From the NCBI GenBank assembly GCA_947175495.1, contig CAMWNB010000020.1:1-41257 (forward strand): a DNA stretch of 41,257 nt, in the 5' to 3' direction. Below the pieces are notes generated by a model. That model made no database searches and was not told the origin of the DNA. It saw only the letters and a list, made by a program, of their open reading frames with translations. The position numbers were made by a program, and so were the translations under genes. The stretch's first letter is position 1. Every line of letters begins with the position of its first letter. Shown here one piece after another: positions 7,760-15,826 of the stretch. The DNA comes from an uncultured Porphyromonadaceae bacterium (GTDB lineage Bacteria > Bacteroidota > Bacteroidia > Bacteroidales > Muribaculaceae).

Positions 7760-9277
7760 CTACTGGATAGGCTTGAAGGTGAAGCGGTTGATGACGCCGC
7801 GCCAGATGCCCGTGTTGAGCTTGCCGTCGGCGGTGTAGCCTCCGAAGAGGTAGATGTAGGGCGCGTCCCATTCGGTGATTGGTGCCGTGGCGCGCGAAAG
7901 CGTCGCGGCGCCGGCAAAGCGGGCGCCGATGGGCATGCGGCGGGCGGGAAGTTCCTGCCATGCGCCGGCCGAGCGGGCCACGCCGAAGGTGTGTTCTGCC
8001 ACGAGCGTCTGCGCGCCGCACACCACAGGCATATGCGTGCCCGGCTGCAGCAGCGAGTCGGCTTTTTGCCAGTGCATACCCCAGTCGCGGCTCATGTACA
8101 CTACGTCGTTGAGCTTGCCGTCGGCTTTCCTGCCACCCATGGCAAGAAGCGTGGGGAGCACGTCGACGCGCCATTCGATGGCCTTGTTGCGCAGCGAGTA
8201 GTAGGGAGCCACGGCGAGGCCTTCCATGGCCTCGGGCAGACCTTTCAGGCTGAGCTGCACCCACGAGGAACCGTCGAAGCCGAATGTCTCGGCGGTGAGA
8301 CGGCCGTCGGAGTCGCGTCCGCCGGCTATGATGAGCTGAGAGGTATTTTCGCCGTCGGCGGCGGAGAGGCACACTGCGGGCGAGAAGCCGCTGACGGGCA
8401 TGCCGGCGGGTGCGCTCGCCGGCTTGAGCGACGGATAGAGCATCACGCCGGGGGTTGCGCCGTCGTTGGCGTCGGTGCAGAGGCCCACGACTTCAGCGCC
8501 GTAAGCGCCGTAAAGACAGCTGAAATGCAGCCTTTCGCTGCTCCACGGGCCGGCGGCCTGCGTGGCGCTCCAAAGGGTGCCGTCGTTGGCGAGGGCGTAG
8601 AACTTGTCGTCGGTGGCCACAATCGAGGCCACGTCCATGGCAAAGCCGGGAGTGAAGGCTTCGGGATCCCATGTGGCGAAGTCCGATGTGGCGGCCACGT
8701 TGTAGTGCGAGCCGTCAGTGCTGAACGTGTAGGCCGCCGAGCCGCGCTGCACCGTGCGCTGCGCCGTGGCGCGGCTCGGCGCTGGCAGCGGAGCTATTGC
8801 CTCGGAGCCCCAGCAGAGCGAGTCGCTCTTTACGGTGTGCACGTTGATGCGTATGTTGTAGTTCTTGACAGTGAGACCGTTCTGCGAGGTCACCTCCAGG
8901 CGCACAGGGCCGTTGGAGAAGTCGATGGTGTCGGCGCTGTTCTTCAGATAGTCCACCACGGAGTCGCTCTGGCCGGGACGCGGGATGTAGAGCGTCACAG
9001 CCGAGGGATTGTCGGTGGTGATGGTGGCGGCGATAGCGGCGATACGCGTGCCCATGGGCAGGGAATCGGCGTTGAAAATCTCGCCGTTGACGAGGTCTAT
9101 CGAGAAATACACGCTGTCGAGATCGGCCAGCACTTTGTCGTTCTCGACGAGCGAGAAGCTCTTTACGATGGCACTGCCGTCGAGCTCGGTATGGTACTCG
9201 TAGGAGTCGGAATTGCAGGATGCGATTCCGGCCAGAGCTGCCGCCGCGGCGATGCTGATAGCTATATTTTTAATCAT
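7760..9277 (-). CDS. DUF6242-type lipoprotein with beta-propeller-like domain
   Basis: 505 residues. The lipobox IASC places the lipidated Cys at 21. Residues about 30-150 form a beta-rich domain with the DUF6242 pattern (VKSFSLVENDKVLADLDSVYFSID and a later VTSQNGLTVKNYNIRINV). From about 155 on there are repeated Kelch-like units such as SQLIIAGGRDSDG, TLLAMGGRKADG and YIYLFGGYTADG, each with a following Trp, indicating a propeller. The protein is predicted to sit in the periplasm or on the cell surface; its ligand is unknown. It has its own promoter (9305-9335) and terminator (7679-7727) and so is a single-gene transcript. The family is restricted to Bacteroidales. Confidence 0.85.
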   Translation of the reverse strand: MIKNIAISIAAAAALAGIASCNSDSYEYHTELDGSAIVKSFSLVENDKVLADLDSVYFSIDLVNGEIFNADSLPMGTRIAAIAATITTDNPSAVTLYIPRPGQSDSVVDYLKNSADTIDFSNGPVRLEVTSQNGLTVKNYNIRINVHTVKSDSLCWGSEAIAPLPAPSRATAQRTVQRGSAAYTFSTDGSHYNVAATSDFATWDPEAFTPGFAMDVASIVATDDKFYALANDGTLWSATQAAGPWSSERLHFSCLYGAYGAEVVGLCTDANDGATPGVMLYPSLKPASAPAGMPVSGFSPAVCLSAADGENTSQLIIAGGRDSDGRLTAETFGFDGSSWVQLSLKGLPEAMEGLAVAPYYSLRNKAIEWRVDVLPTLLAMGGRKADGKLNDVVYMSRDWGMHWQKADSLLQPGTHMPVVCGAQTLVAEHTFGVARSAGAWQELPARRMPIGARFAGAATLSRATAPITEWDAPYIYLFGGYTADGKLNTGIWRGVINRFTFKPIQ

Positions 9278-9304
9278 TTAGTCACTGATGATTATTTCAA
9301 GATG

Positions 9305-9335
9305 CAAAATTAAAGTTTTGCGGCCAAGTGGGCAA
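9305..9335 (-). promoter_or_regulatory. Promoter of the DUF6242 gene
   Basis: TAATTTTG (9312 down to 9305) and TTG (9335-9333) with a 20-bp spacer. The whole region 9302-9336 resembles the bamA-operon promoter at 5401-5435 (29 of 35 identical), including the spacer bases. Confidence 0.75.
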
Positions 9336-9370
9336 GAGATTGCCGGGATTTGATGTGAAATAACACTTTT

Positions 9371-10396
9371 TTATAGGTTTTTAACGTCAACAAGGGCGTT
9401 TTGGGAGTAGTAGCAGATGCTTCGTCCGTCAATATTGTCGACGCGCGCGGGCGCTGCCGGAATGGCAGGAGCCATGGCCGCTCCCTCCGCTCCGAATCTC
9501 TCCGGAGCCACCTCCACGCGGGCCACGTCCCATGCGCCGGAGTCGATGAACGAGCGCAGCACTGCCGGGCCGCCCTCCACGAGCAGCGATGTGATGCCAT
9601 GCTCGGCATAAAGCGTGTGAAGTACGGCGCGCGGCGATGTGTCGCCGGTGAGAATCAGCGGATTGCGCAGCCGGATGCGGGCGTCGGATGGCACGCGGCC
9701 GCGCCTGTCGAGCACCACGGGGAGCGGCCCGTTGCCGCCGGGCCACAGGCGTGCGTCAAGCACGGGATTGTCGGTCAGCACGGTACCGCTTCCCGCGAGG
9801 ATAGCATCGCAGCGGCTGCGCAGTCGGTGCATCAGCAGCCGCGTGAGGGGCGACGACAGCCGTGCGGCTTCCCTGTCGGGGCTTTCGCGGCGGCGGTCCA
9901 TGAAGCCGTCGGCGCTCTGCGCCCATTTGAGCACCACGAAGGGGCGTTTCTCCGTGTGGGCCGTGATAAAGCGGGCGTTCAGCCGCCGGCTTTCATCGGC
10001 GAGCACTCCGGTGCGCACCTCCACGCCTGCATCGCGCAACATGGCTATGCCGCGGCCGCTGACAGCCGGGAAAGGATCGGTGGCGGCCACTACCACGCGT
10101 GGAATCTGTCTGTCTATGATGAGCTGGGCGCACGGCGGAGTGCGGCCCCAGTGCGAACACGGCTCAAGGGTGACGTACATGGTGGCCGTGCGCAGCTCGT
10201 CGGGGTCGGCCACGGAGGCCACGGCATTCACCTCGGCGTGCGGCTCGCCGCAGCGGCGGTGCCAGCCTTCGCTTATGATGCGCCCGTCGGGCGCCACGAT
10301 CACGGCGCCCACCATGGGGTTGGGCGACGCGTGCGCCTCGCCCAGTGCGGCAAGCTCCAGCGCCCGCCGCATGTACGCTTCGTCAGAGGTCTTCAT
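9371..10396 (-). CDS. ribD: RibD, bifunctional riboflavin deaminase/reductase
   Basis: 341 residues. The N-terminal cytidine-deaminase-like domain carries the zinc motif H53-A-E55 and PC80...PPC89, preceded by the substrate-binding S.NPMVGAV segment. The C-terminal reductase domain (about 150-341) begins with VVLKWAQSADGF and includes LLVEGGPAVLRSF. RibD deaminates and then reduces 2,5-diamino-6-ribosylamino-4(3H)-pyrimidinone phosphate in cytoplasmic riboflavin synthesis. No other riboflavin gene is nearby. The start codon lies 14 bp inside the end of the upstream zinc peptidase gene, so translation is probably coupled. A second Met at residue 9 is possible, but MKTSDEAYMRRALELA fits the family N-terminus better. 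Confidence 0.95.
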   Translation of the reverse strand: MKTSDEAYMRRALELAALGEAHASPNPMVGAVIVAPDGRIISEGWHRRCGEPHAEVNAVASVADPDELRTATMYVTLEPCSHWGRTPPCAQLIIDRQIPRVVVAATDPFPAVSGRGIAMLRDAGVEVRTGVLADESRRLNARFITAHTEKRPFVVLKWAQSADGFMDRRRESPDREAARLSSPLTRLLMHRLRSRCDAILAGSGTVLTDNPVLDARLWPGGNGPLPVVLDRRGRVPSDARIRLRNPLILTGDTSPRAVLHTLYAEHGITSLLVEGGPAVLRSFIDSGAWDVARVEVAPERFGAEGAAMAPAIPAAPARVDNIDGRSICYYSQNALVDVKNL

Positions 10397-11252
10397 AGGC
10401 GGGGGTGAAGGTGTCGCCCTGGAGAGGATCGCCGGTGGCGAGCCCCTTTTTGAGCCAGGCTACGCGCTGGGCCGAACGGCCGTGGTTGAACGAATCGGGC
10501 ACTTCGCGGCCCGTGGCCTTGCGCTGCAGGTAGTCGTCGCCGATTTTCGACGCGGCCTCGATGGCACGCTCGGCGTCGCCGGGCTCAAGCGAGCCGAACA
10601 TCTCGTTGTCGAGCGCCGCCCACACGCCGGCGTAGAAGTCGGCCTGCAGCTCCAGGCGCACGCTCATGCGGTTGCTCTCGCGCTCGCTCATGCGGCTCAT
10701 GGCCGAGTGGGCGTCGTCGAGCGTGCCGAGCAGGTGCTGCACATGGTGTCCCACCTCGTGGGCTATCACATAGGCATATGCGAAATCTCCGCCTGCTCCG
10801 ATGTTGCTCTCCATGTCGCGGAAAAAGTCGAGGTCGATATACACGGTCTCGTCGGCCGAGCAGTAGAACGGACCCATCTGCGACGTGCCGGTGCCGCATC
10901 CGCTGCTGACGCTGCCGCTGTAAATCACCATCTTGGGACACTCGTAGGTGCCCCAGCCGCGGCGTTGGAACTCGCGCGTCCACACATCCTCCGTGCCGGC
11001 CAGCACCTTCGACGCGAGGTCGAACAGACGCTGATCCTCGGCGTCGAGCTCGCGCGGCTGCGAGCCGGCTGTCTCGAAGCCGCCCTGTTGCACGATGTTG
11101 CTTACCACGTCGCCGATGTTGCCGCCGTTGAGCAGTGTCAGCACAGCCACGATGATGACGCCGACAATGCCGCCGCCGATGCCCAGCCTGCGGCCTGTGC
11201 TGCCGCGCCGGTCGCTCACATTGGAGCTCGTTCTACGTCCGTCTAATCTCAT
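10383..11252 (-). CDS. YpfJ-type neutral zinc metallopeptidase
   Basis: 289 residues. A basic cytoplasmic N-terminus (1-22) is followed by one membrane segment (about 23-41, IGGGIVGVIIVAVLTLL) and an extracytoplasmic peptidase domain. The zinc motif HEVGH (165-169) follows the family pattern DLDFFRDM...AYAYVIAHEVGHHVQ. Downstream elements typical of the family include SVRLELQADFYAGVWA (third ligand region) and DAERAIEAASKIGDD. Cys115-type spacing (GCGTGTSQMGPFYC) also fits. This is the putative neutral zinc metallopeptidase family of E. coli YpfJ, whose substrates are unknown. It overlaps ribD by 14 bp. The only promoter signal is TATCTTTG at 11279-11272. Confidence 0.9.
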   Translation of the reverse strand: MRLDGRRTSSNVSDRRGSTGRRLGIGGGIVGVIIVAVLTLLNGGNIGDVVSNIVQQGGFETAGSQPRELDAEDQRLFDLASKVLAGTEDVWTREFQRRGWGTYECPKMVIYSGSVSSGCGTGTSQMGPFYCSADETVYIDLDFFRDMESNIGAGGDFAYAYVIAHEVGHHVQHLLGTLDDAHSAMSRMSERESNRMSVRLELQADFYAGVWAALDNEMFGSLEPGDAERAIEAASKIGDDYLQRKATGREVPDSFNHGRSAQRVAWLKKGLATGDPLQGDTFTPAYEDL

Positions 11253-11271
11253 GTCGCAAAGTTTTAGCTTA

Positions 11272-11279
11272 CAAAGATA
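11272..11279 (-). promoter_or_regulatory. Probable -7 element for the zinc peptidase-ribD pair
   Basis: Minus-strand TATCTTTG matches TAnnTTTG and lies 20 bp before the ATG. The -33 region has no clear TTG. Confidence 0.45.
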
Positions 11280-11315
11280 AACAAATAATTCCGTCCGTAA
11301 GTCGAATCCGGTCTT

Positions 11316-11352
11316 AAAAAGCGGGGCGCTCCGGCATGGGGCGCCCCGCTTT
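11316..11352 (-). terminator. Terminator of the lamin-tail protein gene
   Basis: Perfect 12-bp inverted repeat (11318-11329 with 11341-11352, 11-nt loop). On the minus strand a T run follows (11320-11316). It lies 17 bp downstream of the stop codon. Confidence 0.85.
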
Positions 11353-11368
11353 GCTTTGTGGGATGGGG

Positions 11369-13198
11369 TCAGCGGCGGATTTCCTTGCGGGCAGTGCCGT
11401 CGCTCATGCGCACTATCACGATGCCTGTGGCCGTGGCGTCGTCGATGCGGCGGCCGGCAAGGTCGTAGGTGCCTGTCGGCTGCGCGTCGGAGCTGTCGCC
11501 GGTGATATCGGCGATGCCGGAATAGTTGCCTGCGCGGATTTCAGCCGACACCGGCGTCTTGCGCTCGCCGGAGAAGCCCTGCACGGTGTAGAAGCACGGC
11601 GTGGCGTCTGGTATGCCCTCGATGCGGGCCGAGGTGGTGCCGCGCTCAAGGGTCAGCGTCTTTATTATGCGCTTCACCGGGCCCGTGGCGTCGAGGCAGT
11701 GCTGGCCGTAGCCCTCGCAGTAGTCCATCTCGTGCACATCCCATTGCGAGGCAATGAACTTGTCCGTGGGTTCGTAGATGTTGCTCTTGCGGTAGAACGA
11801 CTTGTCCTGGCCCCAGTTGCCGCTCACTTCGTCGTTCACGTCGATGCTCTCGTAGCCGAGCAGGTCGATGAGACGGCCGTCGGGGGCGAACAGGCCTATC
11901 GCGTCGTCGCCCGTGAAGGTGGTGATATTGGCGTAGCCGCCGTTGTTGAAGCCAATGGTCACGCTGGCGATGTCGCGCAGGGCGGAGTAGTTGGAGTTGC
12001 ACACGGTGAATGTGGCTCCGGCGGGAATCACGGCGATGTCCGGGAAGACATATTCGCCGAAGGTGAGGCCGCCCGAGCCGTTGCTCTCCATGCGCAGGGC
12101 GTAGCCGGCAAGGTCGATGTCCTCCGGCGTGCCGTTGAAGATTTCAAGGGCGCGGTTGTTGCTCTTGCCTTCGATGTATTTTGTGAACATAAGGTCGGTG
12201 GCCACGAGCGGAGCCTGGTCGTAGGTGTAGACGTTGAGCACGATGTGGTCGTAGCCGTCCACGCGGTGCCAGTTGGCCGTGAAAGCGTTGGCTGTCACGT
12301 CGGTGGCCGCGTCGGCAATGGGGGCGTACACCTTCGAGTGGCCGTAGGCCACGATGCTTTGAGAGGCGGCGCCGGCCTTGATGGTGATGGTCTCGTCGTG
12401 GCTCGCGGCTATGGCGGGGTCGAATGTGATGTCGAGTGTGCCGCCCTTGCGGTTGTCCCATCCGGCCGCCTTCTCCACCTTGAAGGCCGAGCCTTCCTGC
12501 TGCTCGATGGTGATGTCGGAGGCAAGGCCGGTGCCGGCAACAGCCACATAGCGGTGCTCGCTTTCGTTGCCTATCATCAGATCGTCGAAACGCTGGTAGC
12601 CGGCGCCTGTGCAGATATGTGCGCCGGAGGGCTGTTCCTGTTCCTCGAGAATCACCACGTCGGAGAGGAACCAGCGGTCGGTCACGGCGCCTTCCTTCTT
12701 TTCGGGGAAGAAGCGGAATTTTGCTCCGTCGGGCACATTTGTGAATGTCATTTCAAACGGAGCTTCATTGCGCTCCGACACATTGCTGGATGCATTGCCG
12801 TCGATTTTCTGCACGGTCGAGGCATCGCCCTCCACCTGCACGCACACGTTCACGAGGTCGTCCTTGTGGGCCCATGCCTGGGCACGAAAACGAACCACCA
12901 CGGTGGATGCCGTGGTGGTTGAGAAGTTCAGAGCGGGAGTCACTACGTAGCCGGCAGGCTTCGTCTTGGCGCTGAATTTCACCGCGCGCTCGCTCACATA
13001 AGCGTTGTTCGACGTCCAGCCTGCATTGTCGGCGTGGTCCTCGGCCGTGAAATAGTAGTTCTCGGCAAGATAGCCGCCCTGGATAGTGGTACTGGTGCAT
13101 CGGGAGAAGTTTTCCTGGAGCACAGGCACAAGCTCGCCCGCACCGGCAGCCATCGTCGAAATGGCAGCCAGTGAGAAACTGATGAATAATTTCTTCAT
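11369..13198 (-). CDS. Secreted protein with lamin-tail domain and C-terminal sorting tail
   Basis: 609 residues. A signal peptide (1-20) precedes a beta-sandwich region (about 25-150, beginning ENFSRC) and an Ig-like stretch (about 195-285). Residues about 290-330 (AFTANWHRVDGYDHIVLNVYT) look like the first half of a fibronectin type III fold. A lamin-tail domain follows (about 333-500), with FTKYIEGKSNNRALEIFNGT, LAGYALRMESNG and VIPAGATFTVCNS. Residues about 505-560 look like the second half of the FnIII fold. The end (YDLAGRRI...GIVIVRMSDG, then a basic tail) resembles Bacteroidetes C-terminal secretion tails. Probably a cell-surface or released adhesive/nuclease-accessory protein; no catalytic domain is seen. 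A terminator and promoter make it monocistronic. Confidence 0.82.
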   Translation of the reverse strand: MKKLFISFSLAAISTMAAGAGELVPVLQENFSRCTSTTIQGGYLAENYYFTAEDHADNAGWTSNNAYVSERAVKFSAKTKPAGYVVTPALNFSTTTASTVVVRFRAQAWAHKDDLVNVCVQVEGDASTVQKIDGNASSNVSERNEAPFEMTFTNVPDGAKFRFFPEKKEGAVTDRWFLSDVVILEEQEQPSGAHICTGAGYQRFDDLMIGNESEHRYVAVAGTGLASDITIEQQEGSAFKVEKAAGWDNRKGGTLDITFDPAIAASHDETITIKAGAASQSIVAYGHSKVYAPIADAATDVTANAFTANWHRVDGYDHIVLNVYTYDQAPLVATDLMFTKYIEGKSNNRALEIFNGTPEDIDLAGYALRMESNGSGGLTFGEYVFPDIAVIPAGATFTVCNSNYSALRDIASVTIGFNNGGYANITTFTGDDAIGLFAPDGRLIDLLGYESIDVNDEVSGNWGQDKSFYRKSNIYEPTDKFIASQWDVHEMDYCEGYGQHCLDATGPVKRIIKTLTLERGTTSARIEGIPDATPCFYTVQGFSGERKTPVSAEIRAGNYSGIADITGDSSDAQPTGTYDLAGRRIDDATATGIVIVRMSDGTARKEIRR

Positions 13199-13238
13199 TG
13201 GAAAAGGATTGAGATGAAAGGAGTGGAAAATTAAGGCG

Positions 13239-13268
13239 CAAAGTTACGAATAATTGTTGTCAGAGCAA
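13239..13268 (-). promoter_or_regulatory. Promoter of the lamin-tail protein gene
   Basis: TAACTTTG (13246 down to 13239) and TTG (13268-13266), spacer 19 bp. It is divergent from the ferritin promoter, whose -33 element is 10 bp away. Confidence 0.7.
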
Positions 13269-13277
13269 AAAAAATAT

Positions 13278-13308
13278 TTGCACTTCTCATCGTATTGCCG
13301 TACATTTG
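13278..13308 (+). promoter_or_regulatory. Ferritin gene promoter
   Basis: TTG at 13278-13280 and TACATTTG at 13301-13308 with exactly 20 bp between them, 40 bp before the ATG. The AT-rich leader lacks a Shine-Dalgarno run, as is normal for Bacteroidales. Confidence 0.75.
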
Positions 13309-13348
13309 TGTTATTAATTAAACAACATTTTAATAAACAGGAAAAATC

Positions 13349-13867
13349 ATGCTGAACAATAAGATTGTCGATGCCCTTAACGCTCAGATTAATGCCGAGC
13401 TCTGGAGCGCTTATCTCTATCTTTCCATGGCCATGCAGTTTGAGGCCGACGGCCATCCCGGTTTCGCCAACTGGTTCAAAATCCAGTTCAAGGAAGAGCA
13501 GGCCCATGCCGAAATCTTCATGAACTACATCAACAGCCGCGGCGGCCGCGTAATCCTCAAGCCTGTCGACGCCGTCCCCTCCGAGTGGAAATGCCCCCTC
13601 TGCGCCTTTCAGGACACTCTTGCCCATGAGCAGAAGGTGACTGCCCTCATCAACAATCTCTATGCCTTGGCCGAGGCCGAGCACGACTACGCCACCCGTG
13701 GCATGCTCGACTGGTTCGTCAGCGAGCAGGTGGAAGAAGAAGAGACCGCAAAGAACATGATTGACCGTCTCAAGCTCATCGGCGACAACGGCTTCGGTCT
13801 GTATATGCTCGATCAGGAACTCGCGGCGCGTGTGTTCAACACGCCCGCCCCGCTTGCCGGCAAATAA
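13349..13867 (+). CDS. ftnA: Non-haem ferritin
   Basis: 172 residues, normal for bacterial ferritin. All ferroxidase residues are in place: Glu17, Glu50, His53, Glu94 and Gln127, with Tyr24 in the first helix. The four-helix bundle spans about 5-145, with a short fifth helix at the C-terminus. Ferritin oxidises Fe(II) and stores the mineral in a 24-mer shell in the cytoplasm, protecting against oxidative damage. Two cysteines (C82, C85) lie in the loop between helices B and C. The gene has its own promoter (13278-13308). Its stop codon TAA abuts a 405-bp inserted element that separates it from its likely original terminator at 14292-14332. Confidence 0.96.
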   Translation: MLNNKIVDALNAQINAELWSAYLYLSMAMQFEADGHPGFANWFKIQFKEEQAHAEIFMNYINSRGGRVILKPVDAVPSEWKCPLCAFQDTLAHEQKVTALINNLYALAEAEHDYATRGMLDWFVSEQVEEEETAKNMIDRLKLIGDNGFGLYMLDQELAARVFNTPAPLAGK

Positions 13868-14272
13868 GACCCCGTTCCCCAATATTTGTTAACGCCGGGG
13901 TCGCATATCTCTGAGTGATTTTTGTCTTGTGACGAAGGAGCGTAGCCTTAGCTACGTGACTGAGGAACAAGGCAAAAAGCACCGGAGAGATGCGATGATA
14001 AAGTAACTTTTGTATCATCGCACAATTAATTGCGCTCTGAATCAGTTATAAGGTTTTAACCGCTTCGTATAGTTCTGCCTAAACGCTAATTCATCACGAC
14101 AACATATATTCTCTGTTCTCCGTGGCATAAATTACCATCGCCTCGGCCAATCGTCATGCAGCTGCGTCCGCTTGTTTCGGTCACAATGCAACCGCATTGC
14201 TCCCTCACTGCGCGAACACATCTGCACGACGCTTGACCGCCCCGGCGGTAACAAATATTGGGGAACGGGGTC
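13868..14272 (+). mobile_element. MITE-like element with 33-bp terminal inverted repeats
   Basis: The ends 13868-13900 and 14240-14272 are inverted copies of one another with a single mismatch in 33 bp (a at 13892). They are bounded on both sides by TAA (13865-13867 and 14273-14275), which fits a 3-bp target duplication; TAAGAC also occurs at both junctions. Inside are an imperfect hairpin of about 28-29 bp arms (13902-13930 with 13967-13994), a perfect 9-bp stem (13992-14000 with 14013-14021), and a small stem near 14190. There is no credible coding sequence, so transposition would need a transposase elsewhere. The element falls exactly after the ferritin stop codon. Confidence 0.75.
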
Positions 14273-14291
14273 TAAGACAAGAAAAATGACA

Positions 14292-14332
14292 TGCGCCGCG
14301 GCTTTAAAGCTTGCGGCGCATTTATTTTTTTT
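14292..14332 (+). terminator. Terminator, probably the original ferritin terminator
   Basis: Perfect 8-bp stem tgcgccgc/gcggcgca (14292-14299 with 14313-14320) followed by a T-rich tract (14321-14332). It lies just right of the inserted element, 425 bp from the ferritin stop but about 20 bp from it if the element is removed. Confidence 0.8.
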
Positions 14333-14364
14333 GAGAAAAACTTACGTTTTTTCATTATAATGAC

Positions 14365-14372
14365 TAACTTTG
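14365..14372 (+). promoter_or_regulatory. -7 element of the secreted 448-residue protein gene
   Basis: TAACTTTG, an exact TAnnTTTG match, 34 bp before the ATG at 14407. At the 20-bp spacing the -33 position reads TTA rather than TTG. Confidence 0.55.
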
Positions 14373-14406
14373 CGGCGTATTTTTAAAAATCATTACACAA
14401 TTGCTT

Positions 14407-15753
14407 ATGAAAAGATTTACTATTATTATGGCCGCATGTGCGCTTATTGCCGCCGGCAGTGACGCGCAGGCCCGCCGTCTGGCCAAGCCTGTGAAGCACA
14501 CGGCCCGTATGGCGTCGGTCATCGACAAAAAAGAAGCTGCGAAGCGCGCAGTGGAGGCTGCTGCCAAATGGTGCGCCACCACCGAAAAAGTCTATGTATG
14601 GAACGGCGACTGGACCCTCGAAGACCATTACGAAACGCAATACAACGACCGGGCCCTCCCGGCGGTGCGCACATGCACCGAGGCCGACGGATATATCTCG
14701 CGCACTCAGTACGCCTACGATGCCAACGGCATGAAGACATTTGAACTCACCGAAGTGTCGGAGGACGATGGCGCAAGTTTCCGCAACAGCTCGAAGCTGG
14801 AGCGCACCTACGACGAGCGCGTCACCGACTTCATCACCCTCAACAAGCCCTACACCTGGCTGATGGACGCATGGCAGGCTTCCGGCAACAACTACACGCA
14901 GACGCTGACACGCAACGCCGACGGCAACGTCACGCTCATGGAACGTGCAATCTTCTTCGGTGGCGTCTATGACCCCACCACACGCATAGCCGTGACCTAC
15001 GGCGAAGACGGAAAGGCAACCGCCATCACGGAGAGCAACCTCGACTACAGCTACTCGACCGGACAATATTTCTGGACCGAGGGCATGAGCTATACCGACA
15101 TCGTGTGGGATCGCACCGACGGCCAGATCACATCCAACGAGAACCTCCTGTTCGGCGCCAACCGCATCAGCTCCGCCAAGATGGTCGACGATGAGGATGT
15201 CATTGAGGTCACGGTGACTTACGACGCCAAGGGCGGCTACGTCGCCAACATGTCCGGCACCGACGGCGAGGACACCTTTGAAAGCGTTGTCACATACACC
15301 GTGCTCGACGACAACGGCAGCTACAAGGTGGTCACCGACACCGAGTACTCCTACGAAGGCGACCCGTATTGGTCGGAAAGTTTCACCGAAGTATATGAAT
15401 ATGACGCATACGGTCTTATCGTGAAGGAATCCGCCGAATTCTCCGACGGCACCTACAGCGAAATCGAAGCGCTCATGGAAGGCGCCATCGAGTACGACCC
15501 CACCTACGGCTATCCTCTGACCTACACCTTGCAGGAATATGACGTCGATGAAGAGGAAATGATCAACTACATGCGTGTGGAGTTCTCCAACTATGTGGAT
15601 GTTGCAGGCATTGACGACATCACCGCCGACGGCGGCTCCGACGCTCCCGTAGAGTACTTCAACCTGCAGGGAATCCGCGTGGACAATCCCGCTGCAGGCC
15701 AGGTCTACATCCGTCGCCAGGGCGCCAATGTGGCCAAAGTGCTTGTGAAATAA
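14407..15753 (+). CDS. Secreted protein with YD-like repeats and C-terminal sorting tail
   Basis: 448 residues from the ATG at 14407; a TTG two codons earlier is in frame but is a poorer choice, because the ATG begins a standard lysine-led signal peptide (MKRFTIIMAACALIAAG). The mature protein contains several short units of the form Y(D/E)..G plus a Thr/Glu strand (YAYDANGMKTFELTEVS, VTYDAKGGYVANMSG, YEYDAYGLIVKESAEFS), similar in rhythm to YD repeats but not canonical. The last 35 residues (EYFNLQGIRV then VYIRRQG) are a tail type common on exported Prevotella/Muribaculaceae proteins. Function is unknown; exported or surface location is inferred. A strong terminator follows at 15779-15810. 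Confidence 0.78.
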   Translation: MKRFTIIMAACALIAAGSDAQARRLAKPVKHTARMASVIDKKEAAKRAVEAAAKWCATTEKVYVWNGDWTLEDHYETQYNDRALPAVRTCTEADGYISRTQYAYDANGMKTFELTEVSEDDGASFRNSSKLERTYDERVTDFITLNKPYTWLMDAWQASGNNYTQTLTRNADGNVTLMERAIFFGGVYDPTTRIAVTYGEDGKATAITESNLDYSYSTGQYFWTEGMSYTDIVWDRTDGQITSNENLLFGANRISSAKMVDDEDVIEVTVTYDAKGGYVANMSGTDGEDTFESVVTYTVLDDNGSYKVVTDTEYSYEGDPYWSESFTEVYEYDAYGLIVKESAEFSDGTYSEIEALMEGAIEYDPTYGYPLTYTLQEYDVDEEEMINYMRVEFSNYVDVAGIDDITADGGSDAPVEYFNLQGIRVDNPAAGQVYIRRQGANVAKVLVK

Positions 15754-15778
15754 TCATCGAACCCCGAGAATACCAGAC

Positions 15779-15810
15779 GCGCACCGGCATTGCCGGTGCG
15801 CGCTTTTTTT
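15779..15810 (+). terminator. Terminator of the secreted repeat protein gene
   Basis: Perfect 10-bp stem gcgcaccggc/gccggtgcgc (15779-15788 with 15792-15801, 3-nt loop) followed by TTTTTTT (15804-15810). The convergent DUF6048 gene ends 17 bp further on, and the same stem may end that transcript too. Confidence 0.88.
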
Positions 15811-15826
15811 ATTGTCGGATAGGCTT

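Noticed and set aside
14172-14360. Small plus-strand frame at the right end of the inverted-repeat element
   Set aside because: It runs through the right terminal repeat and the terminator hairpin, has no start context, and resembles no transposase.
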